In this document: one piece after another, positions 44,842-57,288 of the stretch
Layout: every line of letters starts with the position of its first letter
How positions within the stretch are numbered: position 1 is the stretch's first letter
Source: Ephemerocybe angulata
Taxonomy: Eukaryota > Basidiomycota > Agaricomycetes > Agaricales > Psathyrellaceae
NCBI GenBank assembly: GCA_013368325.1
Contig: JAACJK010000163.1
Span: forward strand, 3,162,001-3,226,000
Length of the DNA: 64,000 nt
Direction of reading: 5' to 3'
Notes under the pieces: generated by a model
The model's database searches: none
What the model was told of the DNA's origin: nothing
The model's input: the letters and a program-made list of their open reading frames with translations, nothing else
Position numbers and translations under genes: made by a program

Positions 44842-45730
44842 ATGTCCAAACCATCGTCGCAGACCGCCTCCAACACCCTGTTGTTGCGGCGCCAACTTGC
44901 AGAATTGACGAAGCGCCCAATTGAAGGCTTTTCAGCAGGTGAGCTGCCTCCATTCCTGCCACAAGGCCCCCACCTCATTAACGACCCTCTCAAGGCCTGG
45001 TGGACGAGAACAACATCTATGAATGGGATATCATGATCATTGGGTGAGTTTCAGTCATGGTTGATAAGAATTCCGGACACTCATGCCTCTTAAGCCCTCC
45101 TGATACTCTCTAGTGAGCAAAACAGTCCGCAGGCACACGAGGAACCGGCTAACAGCATTGCAGTGAGGGTGGCTTTTTCAAGGCACGGTTGACTTTCCCC
45201 CCGGAGTTCCCCCTGCTTCCCCCCAAGATGAAGTTCGTCACACCGATGTGGCATCCGAATAGTATGCACTTCAAGTCTTTTCTTGAATCCAGGCTGATCG
45301 CTTGTTTAGTCTATGCCGATGGAACCGTCTGCATCTCCATCCTGGTGCGTTGATTCTCACCGGCGAAGTTAGCGGTCTGCTTACCTCTTTACAGCACGCC
45401 CCGGGTGAAGACGAGTACGGATACGAGCAAGCAGGAGAGCGATGGTTGCCTGTCCACACTGTGGAATCTATCGTGCGTCCCTCGATCTTAAGCCACAAGC
45501 AAGCTACTCACTTTTATCCCAGCTTTTGAGTGTTATCTCCTTGTTATCGTCCGACACGCCCAACTTGGACAGCCCCGCAAACGTCGACGCTGCGAAGGAG
45601 GTTCGCACAGACATCGCCGGTGGGTACTGATTCCATCTTTATTCCGCTCGAGACTCACTTCAGGAAATAGGGTATAGGAAGAAGGTCCGGCGTCTGGTCC
45701 GCAGAAGCGCAGAGGAAGCATTCGATTAAA
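44842..45730 (+). CDS. UBE2G1: Ubiquitin-conjugating enzyme E2, UBE2G1 type
   Basis: E2 that transfers ubiquitin from E1 to E3-bound substrates. Exons begin 44842-44938, 44995-45043, 45095-45112 (18 nt) and 45164 onward. The microexon encodes PPDTL between IMIIG and [16 protein letters not shown], which matches human UBE2G1 exactly in length. The active-site Cys is in [20 protein letters not shown], with the class-specific acidic insertion. Then [37 protein letters not shown] and the end RSAEEAFD. The final intron has two possible acceptors; the one giving AGYRKKV keeps the frame. Together with UBC7 the window has both G-class E2s. Confidence 0.9.
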
Positions 45731-45960
45731 GCCATACATTTATATCATACATCCTGTACTTTTGTCGCTTTTCTATGTACCATGTATACTCATCCTACGT
45801 CCCTCGTTTCCATAATCGAATGCCTTCCCTGTGCGAGCACCGAGAGCGAGCACTTGAGTTAGGGGCGTGTTGCCATATGGTGTTAACCGCACCTGACAAA
45901 TCAGCCGGAGATAGAATCTGCCTTGGGCGTAAAAGTTGTCCTCGTTCACCACCGTTGGTT

Positions 45961-48900
45961 ATGGTCGCCCACGCAGACGAGGAGAGCGAATGGGATCAGC
46001 TCAATAAACCTCAATGGAAGGGTTTGGGGCTGTCTGATCCTGTAAAAACAGTCGAGGTGAGTGCCAATTGCACCGTGGTGCCGCATCCGACCAACGTCTG
46101 CTTTGCAGGACAAATGGCTCCTCCTCCCCGCGTTTCTCAAGGTCAAGGGCCTTGTGAAGCAGCATATCGACTCGTTCAATTACTTTGTTGACACGGACAT
46201 AAAAAATATCGTCAAGGCCAACAACAAAGTCACGTCCGACGTCGATCCACGCTTCTGGCTCAAGTACACCGACATCAACGTCGGCTTCCCCAGCAGGAAT
46301 GAGATCGAGACGGTCGACAGGCCGGTGACCCCGCACGAATGCAGGCTGAGGGACACGACGTACGGCGCTTCCATCATTGTGACCATTCAGTATACGAGGG
46401 GGAAGAACATTGTGCAGCGGAATGTGAACATTGGCCGACTTCCTATCATGCTGAGGAGCAACAAGTGTGTGTTGACTGGGAAGAAAGAGGCGGAATTGGC
46501 GAGGATGAAGGAGTGTCCACTGGATCCAGGAGGGTACTTTGTGGTGAAAGGGACGGAGAAGGTCATTTTGGTGCAGGAGCAGTTGAGCAAGAATCGTATT
46601 ATCGTGGAGACCGACCCAGTGAAGGGCGTCGTCCAGGCATCCTGTACTTCGTGCGTGTGCAATATTTCTTCTCTTGGCTTCCATTGACAGCCTTCAGGTC
46701 GACGCACGGTGGGCTAAAGTCCAAAACCTACGTTATCACGAAGAAAGGCAAGATTTACCTCCGACACAACTCAATTCACGAAGACGTGCCCATTTGCATC
46801 GCCCTCAAGGCTCTCGGCATCCAATCCGACAAGGAGATCCTCCTTCTCACTGCCGGAAACACCGAGGCGTACAAGATCGCTTTTTCTGCGAGCTTGGAGG
46901 ACTCTGCGAAACTTGGAGTCTTCACGCGACACCAAGCGCTCGAGTACATCGGCTCCAGAGTCAAGGTCAACCGCAAGATGATGGGCCCTCGACGGCCAGC
47001 ATGGGAAGAGGCCCTGGAAGCTCTGGCAACTATCGTGTTGGCCCACGTCCCGGTCAAGGGACTCGACCTCCGATCCAAGGCCATCTTCGTCGCGACTATG
47101 ACTCGACGTGTCCTGATGGCTATCGACGACGAAAAGATGGTCGACGACAGAGATTATGTCGGAAACAAGCGTCTGGAATTGGCTGGCCAGCTGCTCGCAC
47201 TCCTCTTCGAAGATCTCTTCAAAACCTACAACTCCAACTTGAAAATGGCCATCGACAAAGTGCTCAAGAAACCATCGCGTACGAGCGAGTTCGACGCCCA
47301 CAATACCATGCAAATGCAAGGCGACCATCTCACTTCAGGCTTCGTGCGCGCCATTTCTACTGGAAACTGGTCACTGAAGCGTTTCAAGATGGAGAGGGCA
47401 GGTGTTACCCATGTGCTCAGTCGCCTCAGTTTCATTTCCGCCTTGGGAATGATGACCCGTATATCGTCGCAGTTCGAGAAGACGAGGAAAGTCAGTGGTC
47501 CCCGTGCGCTGCAACCATCTCAATGGGGTGTCCTGTGTCCCAGTGATACGCCTGAAGGAGAGGCGTGCGGTCTGGTCAAGAACTTGGCGCTCATGACGCA
47601 TATCACGACCGATTTCGAAGAGGAGCCTATCATTCGTCTGGCGTTCATGCTCGGGGTCGAAGGTACGTATCAAAATTCGGGATTAATTTCCTGTCGTTGA
47701 CAGTCCTTTAGATATCAGCTTGACCACTGGTACGGAGATCTATGGCCACAACACCTACGTTGTCTACGTTAACGGAACCATCATCGGTGTCTGTCGCTCT
47801 CCCCTCAAATTCGTGACTCAATTCCGCAAGCTTCGCCGCGCTGGACGGTTCAATGAATTCGTCAGTGTATATACCAATCACCATCAACGGGCGGTTCACA
47901 TTGCCTGCGATGGAGGGCGTATCTGCCGACCTATGCTCATTGTCGAGAATGGCCATCCAAAAGTGAACTCGGATCACATACTGGTATGTCACAATATCGC
48001 GCCTGGTTAGAATTATTTCGACTAAAATTTCCCTCTAGCAACTCAAGAAGGGCAAAGTAACCTTCGAGGACTTCCTTCGCAAAGGTCTGGTCGAGTACCT
48101 CGACGTCAACGAAGAGAACGACGCGTTGATCGCACTCTATGAAACCGACATCGAGCCCGCCACAACTCATCTCGAGATCGAACCCTTCACCATCCTCGGT
48201 GCTGTCGCCGGTCTCATTCCTTACCCCCATCACAACCAGTCTCCCCGAAACACGTACCAATGTGCTATGGGTAAACAAGCCATTGGTGCGATTGGCTACA
48301 ACCAGTTCAACCGGATTGATACCCTTCTCTATCTGAGTGTCTACCCACAACAGCCCATGGTGAAGACACGGACAATCGAGTTGATTGGCTATGATAAGCT
48401 TCCGGCCGGTCAGAATGCCACTGTCGCGGTCATGAGTTACTCTGGCTATGATATTGAGGATGCGTTGATTCTCAACAAGGTACGTACCAACGCGCTGTGA
48501 TAAGCCATCTTGCTAATAGGGGAAAACCTAGGCGAGTCTTGACCGTGGTTATGGACGGTGCCAAGTCCTCAGGAAGAACGCAACGCTTATCCGGAAATAT
48601 CCCAACGGAACCTTCGATCGTCTTGCCGATGCGCCCGTCGACGAGACTGGCGGAGTCTCCAAGCGCTACGACATTATCCAAGCCGATGGTCTGCCAGGTG
48701 TTGGCGAGCGTGTCGACCCCCAGGACGTCTACGTCAACAAACAGACGCCCACGAACTCTTCTGACAACACCTTCACTGGTCAAGCTGCGTCCGTCCCGTA
48801 CAAGAACGCCCCACTCAGCTACAAGTCGCCCGTGTCTGGTATGATCGACAAAGTGTTGATCAGTGACACGGATAACGACCAGACGTTGATCAAGGTGTTG

Positions 48901-49919
48901 ATTAGACAGACGAGAAGACCGGAGTTGGGAGATAAATTCTCGTCTCGTCACGGGCAGAAGGGTGTTTGTGGGCTGATCGTGAACCAGGAGGACATGCCGT
49001 TCAACGATGATGGAATTAACCCTGGTATGTTTAGCACATTTTCTTGGTGGATTGTGTCGCTGATGGATGGGCAACGCAGACACTATCATGAACCCTCACG
49101 GTTTCCCCTCTCGTATGACTGTTGGAAAGATGATTGAGTTGCTGGCTGGTAAGGCGGGTGTGTTGTCTGGGAAGCTCCAGTATGGTACAGCATTCGGTGG
49201 TTCCAAGGTGAGCAACCACCGTTTACGACTTGCTGATTGTTTGATTGACACTAGCCTCCCTTCAGGTTGAGGACATGAGCCGAATATTGATCGAGAAAGG
49301 GTTCAGTTACGGTGGAAAGGATATGCTCACGAGTGGTATCACTGGAGAACCGCTGGAGGCATATGTGTACTTCGGACCTATCTATTACCAGGTATGTTCT
49401 CTCCTTACCTTCGTCGCTTTCATTTCACTGAACGAATTTCTTAGAAACTGAGTACGTGATACCGCGCCTTATTTCCTCTGGAATCTTCTAACTTTCGGTT
49501 CAGAGCACATGGTGATGGACAAGATGCACGCCCGAGCACGAGGCCCTCGAGCGACTCTAACCCGCCAGCCCACTGAGGGTAGGTCTCGAGAAGGTGGTCT
49601 GCGTCTCGGTGAGATGGAACGTGACTGTCTCATCGGTTACGGTGCCACACAACTGCTCCTCGAGCGGTTGATGATTTCCTCGGATAAGTTCGAGGTGTCA
49701 GCTTGCGAGCAGTGCGGGCTCATGGGATACAACGGCTGGTGCACGTATTGCAAGAGCTCCAAAAAGATGGCGACGTTGACGATTCCGTATGCCGCGAAAC
49801 TGCTGTTCCAGGAGGTGCGTTGTTCTGTGCGCTAATCTGTGTGGTGTGCGATGCTGACGTTGGTCTCGTAGTTGATGGCCATGAACGTCATCCCTCGCCT
49901 TGTCCTCGACGACGCATAA
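45961..49919 (+). CDS. RPC2: DNA-directed RNA polymerase III second-largest subunit
   Basis: Catalytic beta-like subunit of RNA polymerase III, which makes tRNAs and 5S rRNA. Exon 1 is 45961-46056, exon 2 starts at 46109; about nine introns. N-terminal [20 protein letters not shown] and [19 protein letters not shown] are typical of the Pol III rather than the Pol II paralogue. Conserved blocks: [86 protein letters not shown] and [12 protein letters not shown]. The C-terminal zinc-binding motif is [16 protein letters not shown], then the end RLVLDDA. Normal family length of roughly 1,140 residues. Confidence 0.95.
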
Positions 49920-50120
49920 AAAGCATCGGTTCCTCCCTTTCAACCAATATGTGCACCCATACCAAATGTATTTTCTATCACTTGCTTTCGTCCACCACTG
50001 CCATGATCTGTACAATCCGGGACCAACCACATATCTCATTGTCGAACATGCATCTGCTCTGTATCACTACTACTTACACACTTTAGATCGTATCATAACC
50101 CTCCGGCTAATCATACAAAA

Positions 50121-52245
50121 TCACGACCACTGCCATGGGTCAACGTACAGAGTAAAGCCAGGCCGTCCCAAATAAGCACGGACTGCGCCAGTCGCACCCC
50201 CAACACTTACGAGGACGGTCTCTGGGTACTTCCTCTTCCAAACATCTCGGGTGGCCCAGTAACCAGGGGCTATCCGGTGCTGCCACCTTTCCTCCGAATC
50301 AGTATACTCGCTGCTGAGGATGGTCACGAAGATATGGAAAGGTAGGTTATTGCTAACTCGAATCTTTTCCAAGACAGCTGGGGCCGCAACGTATCTCGTG
50401 TCTTCAACGCGAATTGATTTGACACCTGGTTGTATAAGGTCGGCGAATGCAATTGATATAAACTATAGGAGGTTCACCCACCTTGCCAGCTGGATTCGAA
50501 GGGAAGACTAAGAACATGGAGAATCTTTCCACACAATGCCGGTAAGATGTAAGCGGTCTGACCACCAGCGCTGCCCGGTATCGAGACGTGGACGCTTCGG
50601 TCTGCGGGATGAGTCCAGATATGGGAACCGTTCTGAAGGACAATCTGCTGGATGCCCTTCTCTTCACCCTCTTTGCCCTCCAGCTTCCCAGAAATCGATG
50701 CGTGGATCGCAGACGACGAGTGGTTCCGAATCTCGCTGGTTTCGGGGTTGGCGCCAGTGCCAGCCTTGGTTGAATAGTAAACAAGTTGACCAGGAATGGG
50801 GAGCGACGCTTTCTCTCGGGTCGGAAGCACGCTGAATGGCTCCTTCGAGGCTGAATTTTGGGGGTTGACCCACCAGGTTTGACTCCGAAGGTCCTCGCAC
50901 TCCTTCCGTAAGTTCTCCAAAGTCTCAGAACTCTGCTTGGAGGAGAGGCCCGGACTGGCAGCGTCGGGTTTCGATTGGGGTTTGGCTTTTTCACCAGTGA
51001 AGTCGAAAGGCTTAGGCGCTTCGCTCTCCAGGTGTTTAACACGCTCATTCAGCACGTCCCGCTCCTTTGTGAGCTTTATGACCTCCTCGGACTTCTTGGC
51101 CGACTTTTCATGAGCATCGGCGAGCTGGAGAGCCAGATCGAGCTTGTCTTGGCGGAGGCGAGCCATGTCTTCCTTTAGACGGGCGCATTCTTTCTTTGCA
51201 TCGGCCAATTCATCCGAGACTGCTTCAGGTGACGGAGTCGACATGAGAGGCAGGAGCGTAGATATCATCCTTTCCAATTGACAAGCCCGGGATCGAAGCT
51301 CATTGATGATGTCGACCTTTGGAAGGCGGCAAAGCATTTAGCTACACGGTCGACGAGAAGGATAAAATGTAGTCACCGTGGCGAATGCAGGCTCGACTGT
51401 GGAGGCAGGCGAAGGGTTGGAGATTCCTAGGACTTGGTGGATGAGGTCTTCTGGAGACATATATCCGGCAACGGGTGCATATTCCCTGGCTCTGCCCGAA
51501 CGATAGTAGGAGAGGTCCTTGTGGTTGTCTCGAAGGGATTTCAAGAAGCTTCTGGCAGTATATAGCTCATCTTCCTCCGCAGTGGCCTCCTCTTCGCTAA
51601 GATGGTTATTAGGGCGATCCGCAGTGAGCAGATCCCATTGAGTTGTGACGACCGCGACCTTAGCAGTGCTTATGAGATCTGCGAACTTCCTACGATGGGA
51701 TCCTGCAAGAGCAAGCATTGGCTGCTCGTCCCCCGCACGTTGAAAGACGAGAATATAACAAACAGTGTCCGGTTGTCGTGCCCTGGGGTACCAACTGTCA
51801 GTCCCATACATTTCCTGGACCCTTCTCGACCGTACGACCCTCACCTGGCCTCTTTGATGACCTCTTGGATATCGTCGAGTATCGTATCGCGTGTCGGCAT
51901 GTCGAAGTCTGGGTTAAAGCAATCCAAGCTAGGAGTGTCGACGAGTCCTATGTGCTGACCATCCCGAAGGGAATAGTTGTACTGTGCAGTAGCCCGGGTG
52001 CACGATCCTGAATGTCCTTGGACTTCTGCGACATTTTTTCGAAGCAAATTGTTGATGAACTACGAGGGCGGGGCCATTCATGAGCTCCCCGATTGGATAA
52101 TTAGCATGTAGGGCTTACAGTGGATTTGCCAGCTCCCGTCTTGCCAATGCAGCTATCGTTTTTCACAGTTCGTTAGAGCTTTGCGTTCATGTGAGCACGA
52201 GAGCCACCGACATGACGAGGGCAGATACGTTCGGCATCATGTACT
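50121..52245 (-). CDS. AIG1-like P-loop GTPase with coiled coil and C-terminal beta-rich domain
   Basis: The P-loop exon is 52152-52119 (34 nt), encoding CIGKTGAGKST with an intact Walker A; the next exon starts at 52059 (FINNLLRKNVAEVQG). G3 reads VDTPSL, with Ser replacing Gly. G4-like is VAVVTTQWDLL. A phase-0 intron leads to a coiled coil (about ELRSRACQLERMISTLL to KERDVLNERVKHLESE), then a linker and a C-terminal part with beta-rich strands (VHVSIPGSAGG, FHIFVTILSSEY, TVLVSVGGATGAVRAYLG) ending at 50121. The upstream exon is uncertain. The best candidate, MMPNVSALVMS at 52240-52211, leaves the frame one base off at a standard donor, so the 5' end may be mis-spliced, use an unseen exon, or be mutated. 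Tandem upstream neighbour is caspase-GTPase B. Confidence 0.7.
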
Positions 52246-52631
52246 GATTATAGGCGGTAGTAAAGGATAACTTGCTATGTGAATCTTCCAGTGCGAGGTC
52301 ACGAATGAGGGGATGAAAAAGCCTGTCGCAAAATCCGTTATCTCCTTGTAATCTTTATCGATCTGAATGACCTCATTAGGCGCAGATTGAAACTTGCCAT
52401 GAGGCAGAGCGAGCCAGCAATTGAGGCGGCGAGTGAATGTTAGATATTAGGCGCCCACATCGTGTTGAGAAAGATCGCTTTCCTATCGATACCTCTCATC
52501 ACCGAATGATGCAGATCCAGGACCCACGTCTCTGGTTGAGCTTGAGGATGGAGAATCATTAATCAGTGCTCAGAGCATTCGCAATATGTATTACATTAAC
52601 ACGTCTTTGATAGGGCACATCCTTAATCTCA

Positions 52632-55600
52632 TCACATAAAGACGCTATTCACCCTACCTATCTCCTTGAGCATCTGCTTCCATCGAACGATATCTTCCGC
52701 AGCGTCCTTCTTCTCCCTCTGCACATCCACCCAGTACTTGTGGTCCTCGTTCATCGTCTTCAACTCTTTCTCGAGCTTTTGGATGTCGTCCGCCTTCTTC
52801 TTGATCTTCTCCTCAATCCTGCCCGACAGAGTCTTCCCAACGGTGGTCTCTGTCACAATCCTGGTCGTTGACGCCTCCTTTTGAGCTTGAAGCACCCCGG
52901 GGGCGTTTTTCAGCATCGACTTAAGGACGTCCAAGGGGTCTTTGATGCCTGCCGTAGCGGGGTTCCTGTCTTGGTTGGCTGAATCTCGAAACACGCCGAA
53001 CCTTTCGAACCGGGCGTTGCCGTCTTTGAGGGGTTTCCAGACACGGGGGTTCTCCATCATTTGCTGCTCGCTATTCTCGTACTTTTCCAAAGAGGGGACG
53101 GCGCCGACTACCGACCCTCTACTGGTCGGTCCTTTCAACTTCACCGTCGCACCTTTGTTCCAGTTCGTTGTGAGGACGACGATGTTCTTGAACATCTCCT
53201 CGCCACAGAGATCCATGACGAGCTTGAGGTTTAAACTGTCGACTTCGGACAAGTAGGTCGAGATGTTGTAGCACCAGATGAACGATATGAAGCGACGGCC
53301 TTCCTGATATCTGCAGAATGGGGTCAGCACCGACGTCCAAAGCTTCTAAACGATGTCCTCACTCTTTAGTCAAGTAAGAGAGCGTGGCTCGCAAAGCAGC
53401 GATGTGGTTGTCGACTTTCCCGGGATCTTCAAAGCCAGGCAACTCCACGAGAGAGAAAGTCTGACATCCCGGGACAGTGATGCTGTATTCCTTGACGTAC
53501 GCGTTCTGAAAGAACGGCTCCAAGGCAGGAGACTGATCAAGCGATTTAGAGAGCTCCGCCAAAAACTTGAAACAGAGGTCCGATCAGAAGGATATAAGTG
53601 AGGTTCAAAGGAAGATAGGCATACTGTATGTTTTCCGTTCCATTTCGAACCGATGATTCTTCAGAAAGCATTAAGACTTCTTCCATGCAACCGATTCGTG
53701 AACGGACTCACCCAATCATGTGTTTAGGAGCGACCCACGGACCTCGTTCCAGGACGACAGGGACAGTAATGGAATCCCAGAATGGCGACGGGTCGGAGGA
53801 CACAGGAGCAGGGCGAGATCCTCTGGTAGACTCTGATATCTCCTTTTGAACCATGAAAGAAAGATCGACATATTTCGTGGACAAATAAAGTCGGAAGTAG
53901 CCCATTTCGAAGTCGGCTTCGTCCCAAATGTAAAGGTTCTGTGCGGTGCCGGTGACTACAGAAGAACCGTACCCAATGGTAAGCGAGCTTTTTTTCTTCA
54001 GGGGCGCGATGTGTTTCTCGTCGGACTGGCCTACGACCTCTGGCTGGGATATCAGGGCTATATTCAGACCAGGACGACATAAGCTCCCAAGTCCATACCA
54101 GAAAGTAGAGTAGATATACTTACAGATACTGAAGTTAGAACTGTCGAAGTAGAAGAGGTAAGGAAAGACATCGATATCGGTGTGGTTTTTGATGCAGAAG
54201 CCATAGTTGTCCTGTCTGGTTTCCTCGCAGATAGTGATCTTGACACCCGAAGCGTCGATATTCTTACTTGGTCCCTTGGGTACCAGCGTCTTCTTGGACG
54301 TATTGCCCTCTTTGTTCTCCAGGATGAATACATCAAGGGTAAACTTCGAGGAGAAAAGCTCCCCATTGCGACCACTGTTGTCAGTTATGATAGGAGGGTT
54401 AGGATTTTTGCGATCCTTATGGTGGTAGTAGGCGGCGAGATGCGACATGGCCTGCTGAAGTTCGTCGGCAGTGGGACCGACGACATGACGTATTTTCTGT
54501 TTCGCCTCTTGAGGATTCAACATTTCAAAGCCAATCGCAGGGTCGTTCCCCTCGAAGTACTTCAAACCAATGGTGGCCAGGGCCTCCTTGTCGACAACAG
54601 TTACCGGAGGCAGAACTCTCCCACCCTCGGTAGAAAAGACTGTTTTGTAGCAGTCCAAGTCTTTGATGTTGGGGGGAACGTAGATAGGCAACCTCGACTT
54701 TGGGTTCCCCAGCATTTGTGCAACCATAGGTCCGGCGACGGCAGACGTTGGGATATCAGTTTCGTATGCCCGGATAGTACTGCTGGAATTGACGGTGAGG
54801 GTCGCATAGGGTTTACTTTGGATGTCGGCCCGGGATTTCCACAGGCCGAACTTGGTCTCAAGTTCCACACCGTGGATGGCCCCAGCGCCGATGGTGACTC
54901 GTCCTGCACCGAGAACGACATCATAAATGGCTTTGGTGTTGGGAACCCTCTTGTTGAAGAGAATCCTAGAGCGGAAGAACCCTTCGCACTGGGGGGTTTG
55001 CCTAAGGACGCATGCATAAATATTAAACCCCCTTAGAGAAGTGCTCAAATGCGTACTTGGTCAGCTTTTCCATTCGCTGCATTAGATCCTCGTAGGTGAT
55101 TTCGGTTGTGGGAACGCCTGTCAATGCCTTAAGAAGAACCCGCGTAAAGTCTCCAGAGGTATTCTCCTCCTTCGCCTCTTCGTCCTGAGCGCAAGCGGCT
55201 AAGAGGACATGCGATCGAAGGCCATGGTGTCTAAACCTAGCAGCGACGCGTGCCCCTCGAGTGCCAGAGTTGGAGAAAAGGTCCTTGTCCAGGCCTGCTG
55301 GTATTTCACCTGTGTAGTAACCTCCTCTGGTCCGGGAGTCACCGTCACCGGATCGAGTACCAGATCCAGAGTGACAAGAATCGAAAACAACGGTCTAAAG
55401 GCGATAAGGATTCAGATAGTGACGACAGAGGGTATTCGAAGAATGGACATACGATGTTGTCGCCTTTCTTGTCTGCGATGTCCGTCAGCAGTTGGCCAAG
55501 TGTACGATCGGGGATACCATGCACATCAGCTGGCTTGTGGTCCCAAGGAATGATCATCTGGATCTTGCCATTGGGAGAGTCCCAATGCCATTCCGCAGGG

Positions 55601-55948
55601 GCGGAAGCCTCGCTTCCGTGGCCCGCGTAGTAGATCAGTATAGGATCGCCCTGTTTAATCGTTGCTTTGGTTGCTAAGTCTTGGAGCCCTTTTATAATGG
55701 CCTGGCGAGTTGCTCCTTCGTTTCGAAGGTCTCGGATGCGCGATGGCGGAACACCGAGCTCATTGACTACCCAATCCCGAAAGTTGTTTGCATCTGCGAC
55801 GGCTGACTTCAATGGCCAAAACCCCGTCCGCGGGAAGGAATAGTCATCGATCCCGATGATCAAGGCGTGCAGATTCGGAGAGCTGCCCCTAACGTCAGTT
55901 CTCGGGCTGCGGTAACCAATGGTAAGTATAAGCGTACCTCGCAGCCAT
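52632..55948 (-). CDS. Caspase / beta-domain / pseudo-GTPase fusion protein B
   Basis: Eight exons on the minus strand: 55948-55938, 55888-55453, 55394-55057, 55001-54124, 54057-53712, 53658-53625, 53565-53363, 53310-52632; 974 residues, all phases closing and all intron positions matching gene A. The caspase dyad is in YYAGHGSEA (His94) and FDSCHSGSG (Cys156). The beta domain shows SNFSISLISQPE and MGYFRLYLSTKYVDLSF. The GTPase-like domain has GSKWNGKHT (673-681), VELPGF (721-726; Glu in place of the G3 Asp) and VVLTTNWNKG. It ends GRVNSVFM, as does A. Paralogue of A, similar over its whole length including about 170 bp before the start. Activity expectations as for A. Confidence 0.87.
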
Positions 55949-56102
55949 TTTCCGTGGCTGATCGTCTGACGATGAGCTTGGTTGCGAGGAGAGTGATAAC
56001 CCAGCTTTGCGCCAAAAGAGAACATTCCTTACTTAGACGAAGCCCAGTAGGGCAAGTCTATCATATCGATTCAAGACAATCAGAATTGAGTTTCATGATA
56101 AG
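55949..56102 (-). promoter_or_regulatory. Conserved upstream block of caspase-GTPase gene B
   Basis: Counterpart of 3755-3923. The match includes GAAACTCAATT, CTGGGCTTC, CTTTTGGCGC and ATCACTCTCCTC, with small gaps, and stops near 56102. Confidence 0.6.
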
Positions 56103-57288
56103 CGCCTAGTTCTTGGAGGGAGATGCCGGCCTCATCGTGGTTCTGTCCAAGGTATGTAGTTGAGGAAAGACCTGGGAAGAAGAAGAAGAATCGATTGGCT
56201 AGCTACATTACATAAGTAACTCAGGCAAAAGCCCCGCTAGCTCTTTATAGGCAAAGAGAAAGGACCAAATAATAAAACTAAGATGAAGGTGAAGCGGAGG
56301 AGGTTATGCGCAAGAAAGGAGAAGAAGATGGTAGGTACGACAAGAAATGCGGCAATGACAACTCTTTGACTCTAGGTGAAAGGCTGGATCCAGTACATGA
56401 TGAAGGAGAAGAAGCGGCCGATCTCCGACGGACGATACCCCAAATCCTTCCCGCACACAGAATGGCGCCTTGATGCAAGATTCCGTTCAGTCGTGCTTGC
56501 TCAGCGCTAGTCCCGGTGCAACCGGTGAACCGGTGACGCGGTGACGCCTGATCCGGGCGTCCCCACGCTGGAAAGCAGGCATTGGCCACTTTCTCCTACA
56601 CCACCATTCACCACTGACCCTCTATACTCAATAACTTTGCCCACAATCTTCAAGACGGTTTAGCACGGTCAGCTATGATCACAAAGGCTGGAATCGATGC
56701 AAATGGACGAATCTTGGGACTCAACTACTGCCGCAAGTCCACAAGAACATCACTCCTCGCTCCAGTATGGGATCGTCTTGGGTGCGCACTCGTCTTTCCA
56801 ATCAAAGGTTGGAATCTCGACCAACAAGGGTAATGCAAGTGCTGGCTCTGCAGAGACATCTGAATGAACTCGTCGTAATACGAGCGGATAGTCTCGAGCA
56901 AGACGAGAGTCCTTACGACGAGTTCGTTTCTCACAATATGCGTCGGACGATTGAAGAGAGAGTGGAGCCAGTATTCCTGGCGCACTTTCCTGGAACTCAG
57001 CCTGGCATGTCTCTGCTTCGAGCTGTACCTCCGTCTCTATACGTCGGCTTGAGTGCTCGGCGCAATTCTTCGACGCACTTCTCTTGGTCATCTGGCTTTT
57101 TCGACGGGCATTGGGCATTGCATATCATATCTACTGTGCAACTTGCCTCGTTCATTATGAGTGGCAGGATATTGAAATCTCGCCGAACAAGCTCTCCAGG
57201 ACGTGTTAAACTGCCCTTACATAGCGTCGCTAACGGTTGGCTGCTGGATCAACCATTGCTAACATTCAAACTCTCGGTGTTACAGGAG
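56103..57288. other. Stretch with conflicting open frames, no supported gene
   Basis: Plus-strand frame 56767-57432 and minus-strand frame 56750-57118 overlap. Neither shows a domain, and the plus frame runs into the end of the minus-strand coiled-coil gene. A short plus frame from the ATG at 56676 (ITKAGIDANGRILGLNYC) is also unproven. Confidence 0.35.
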
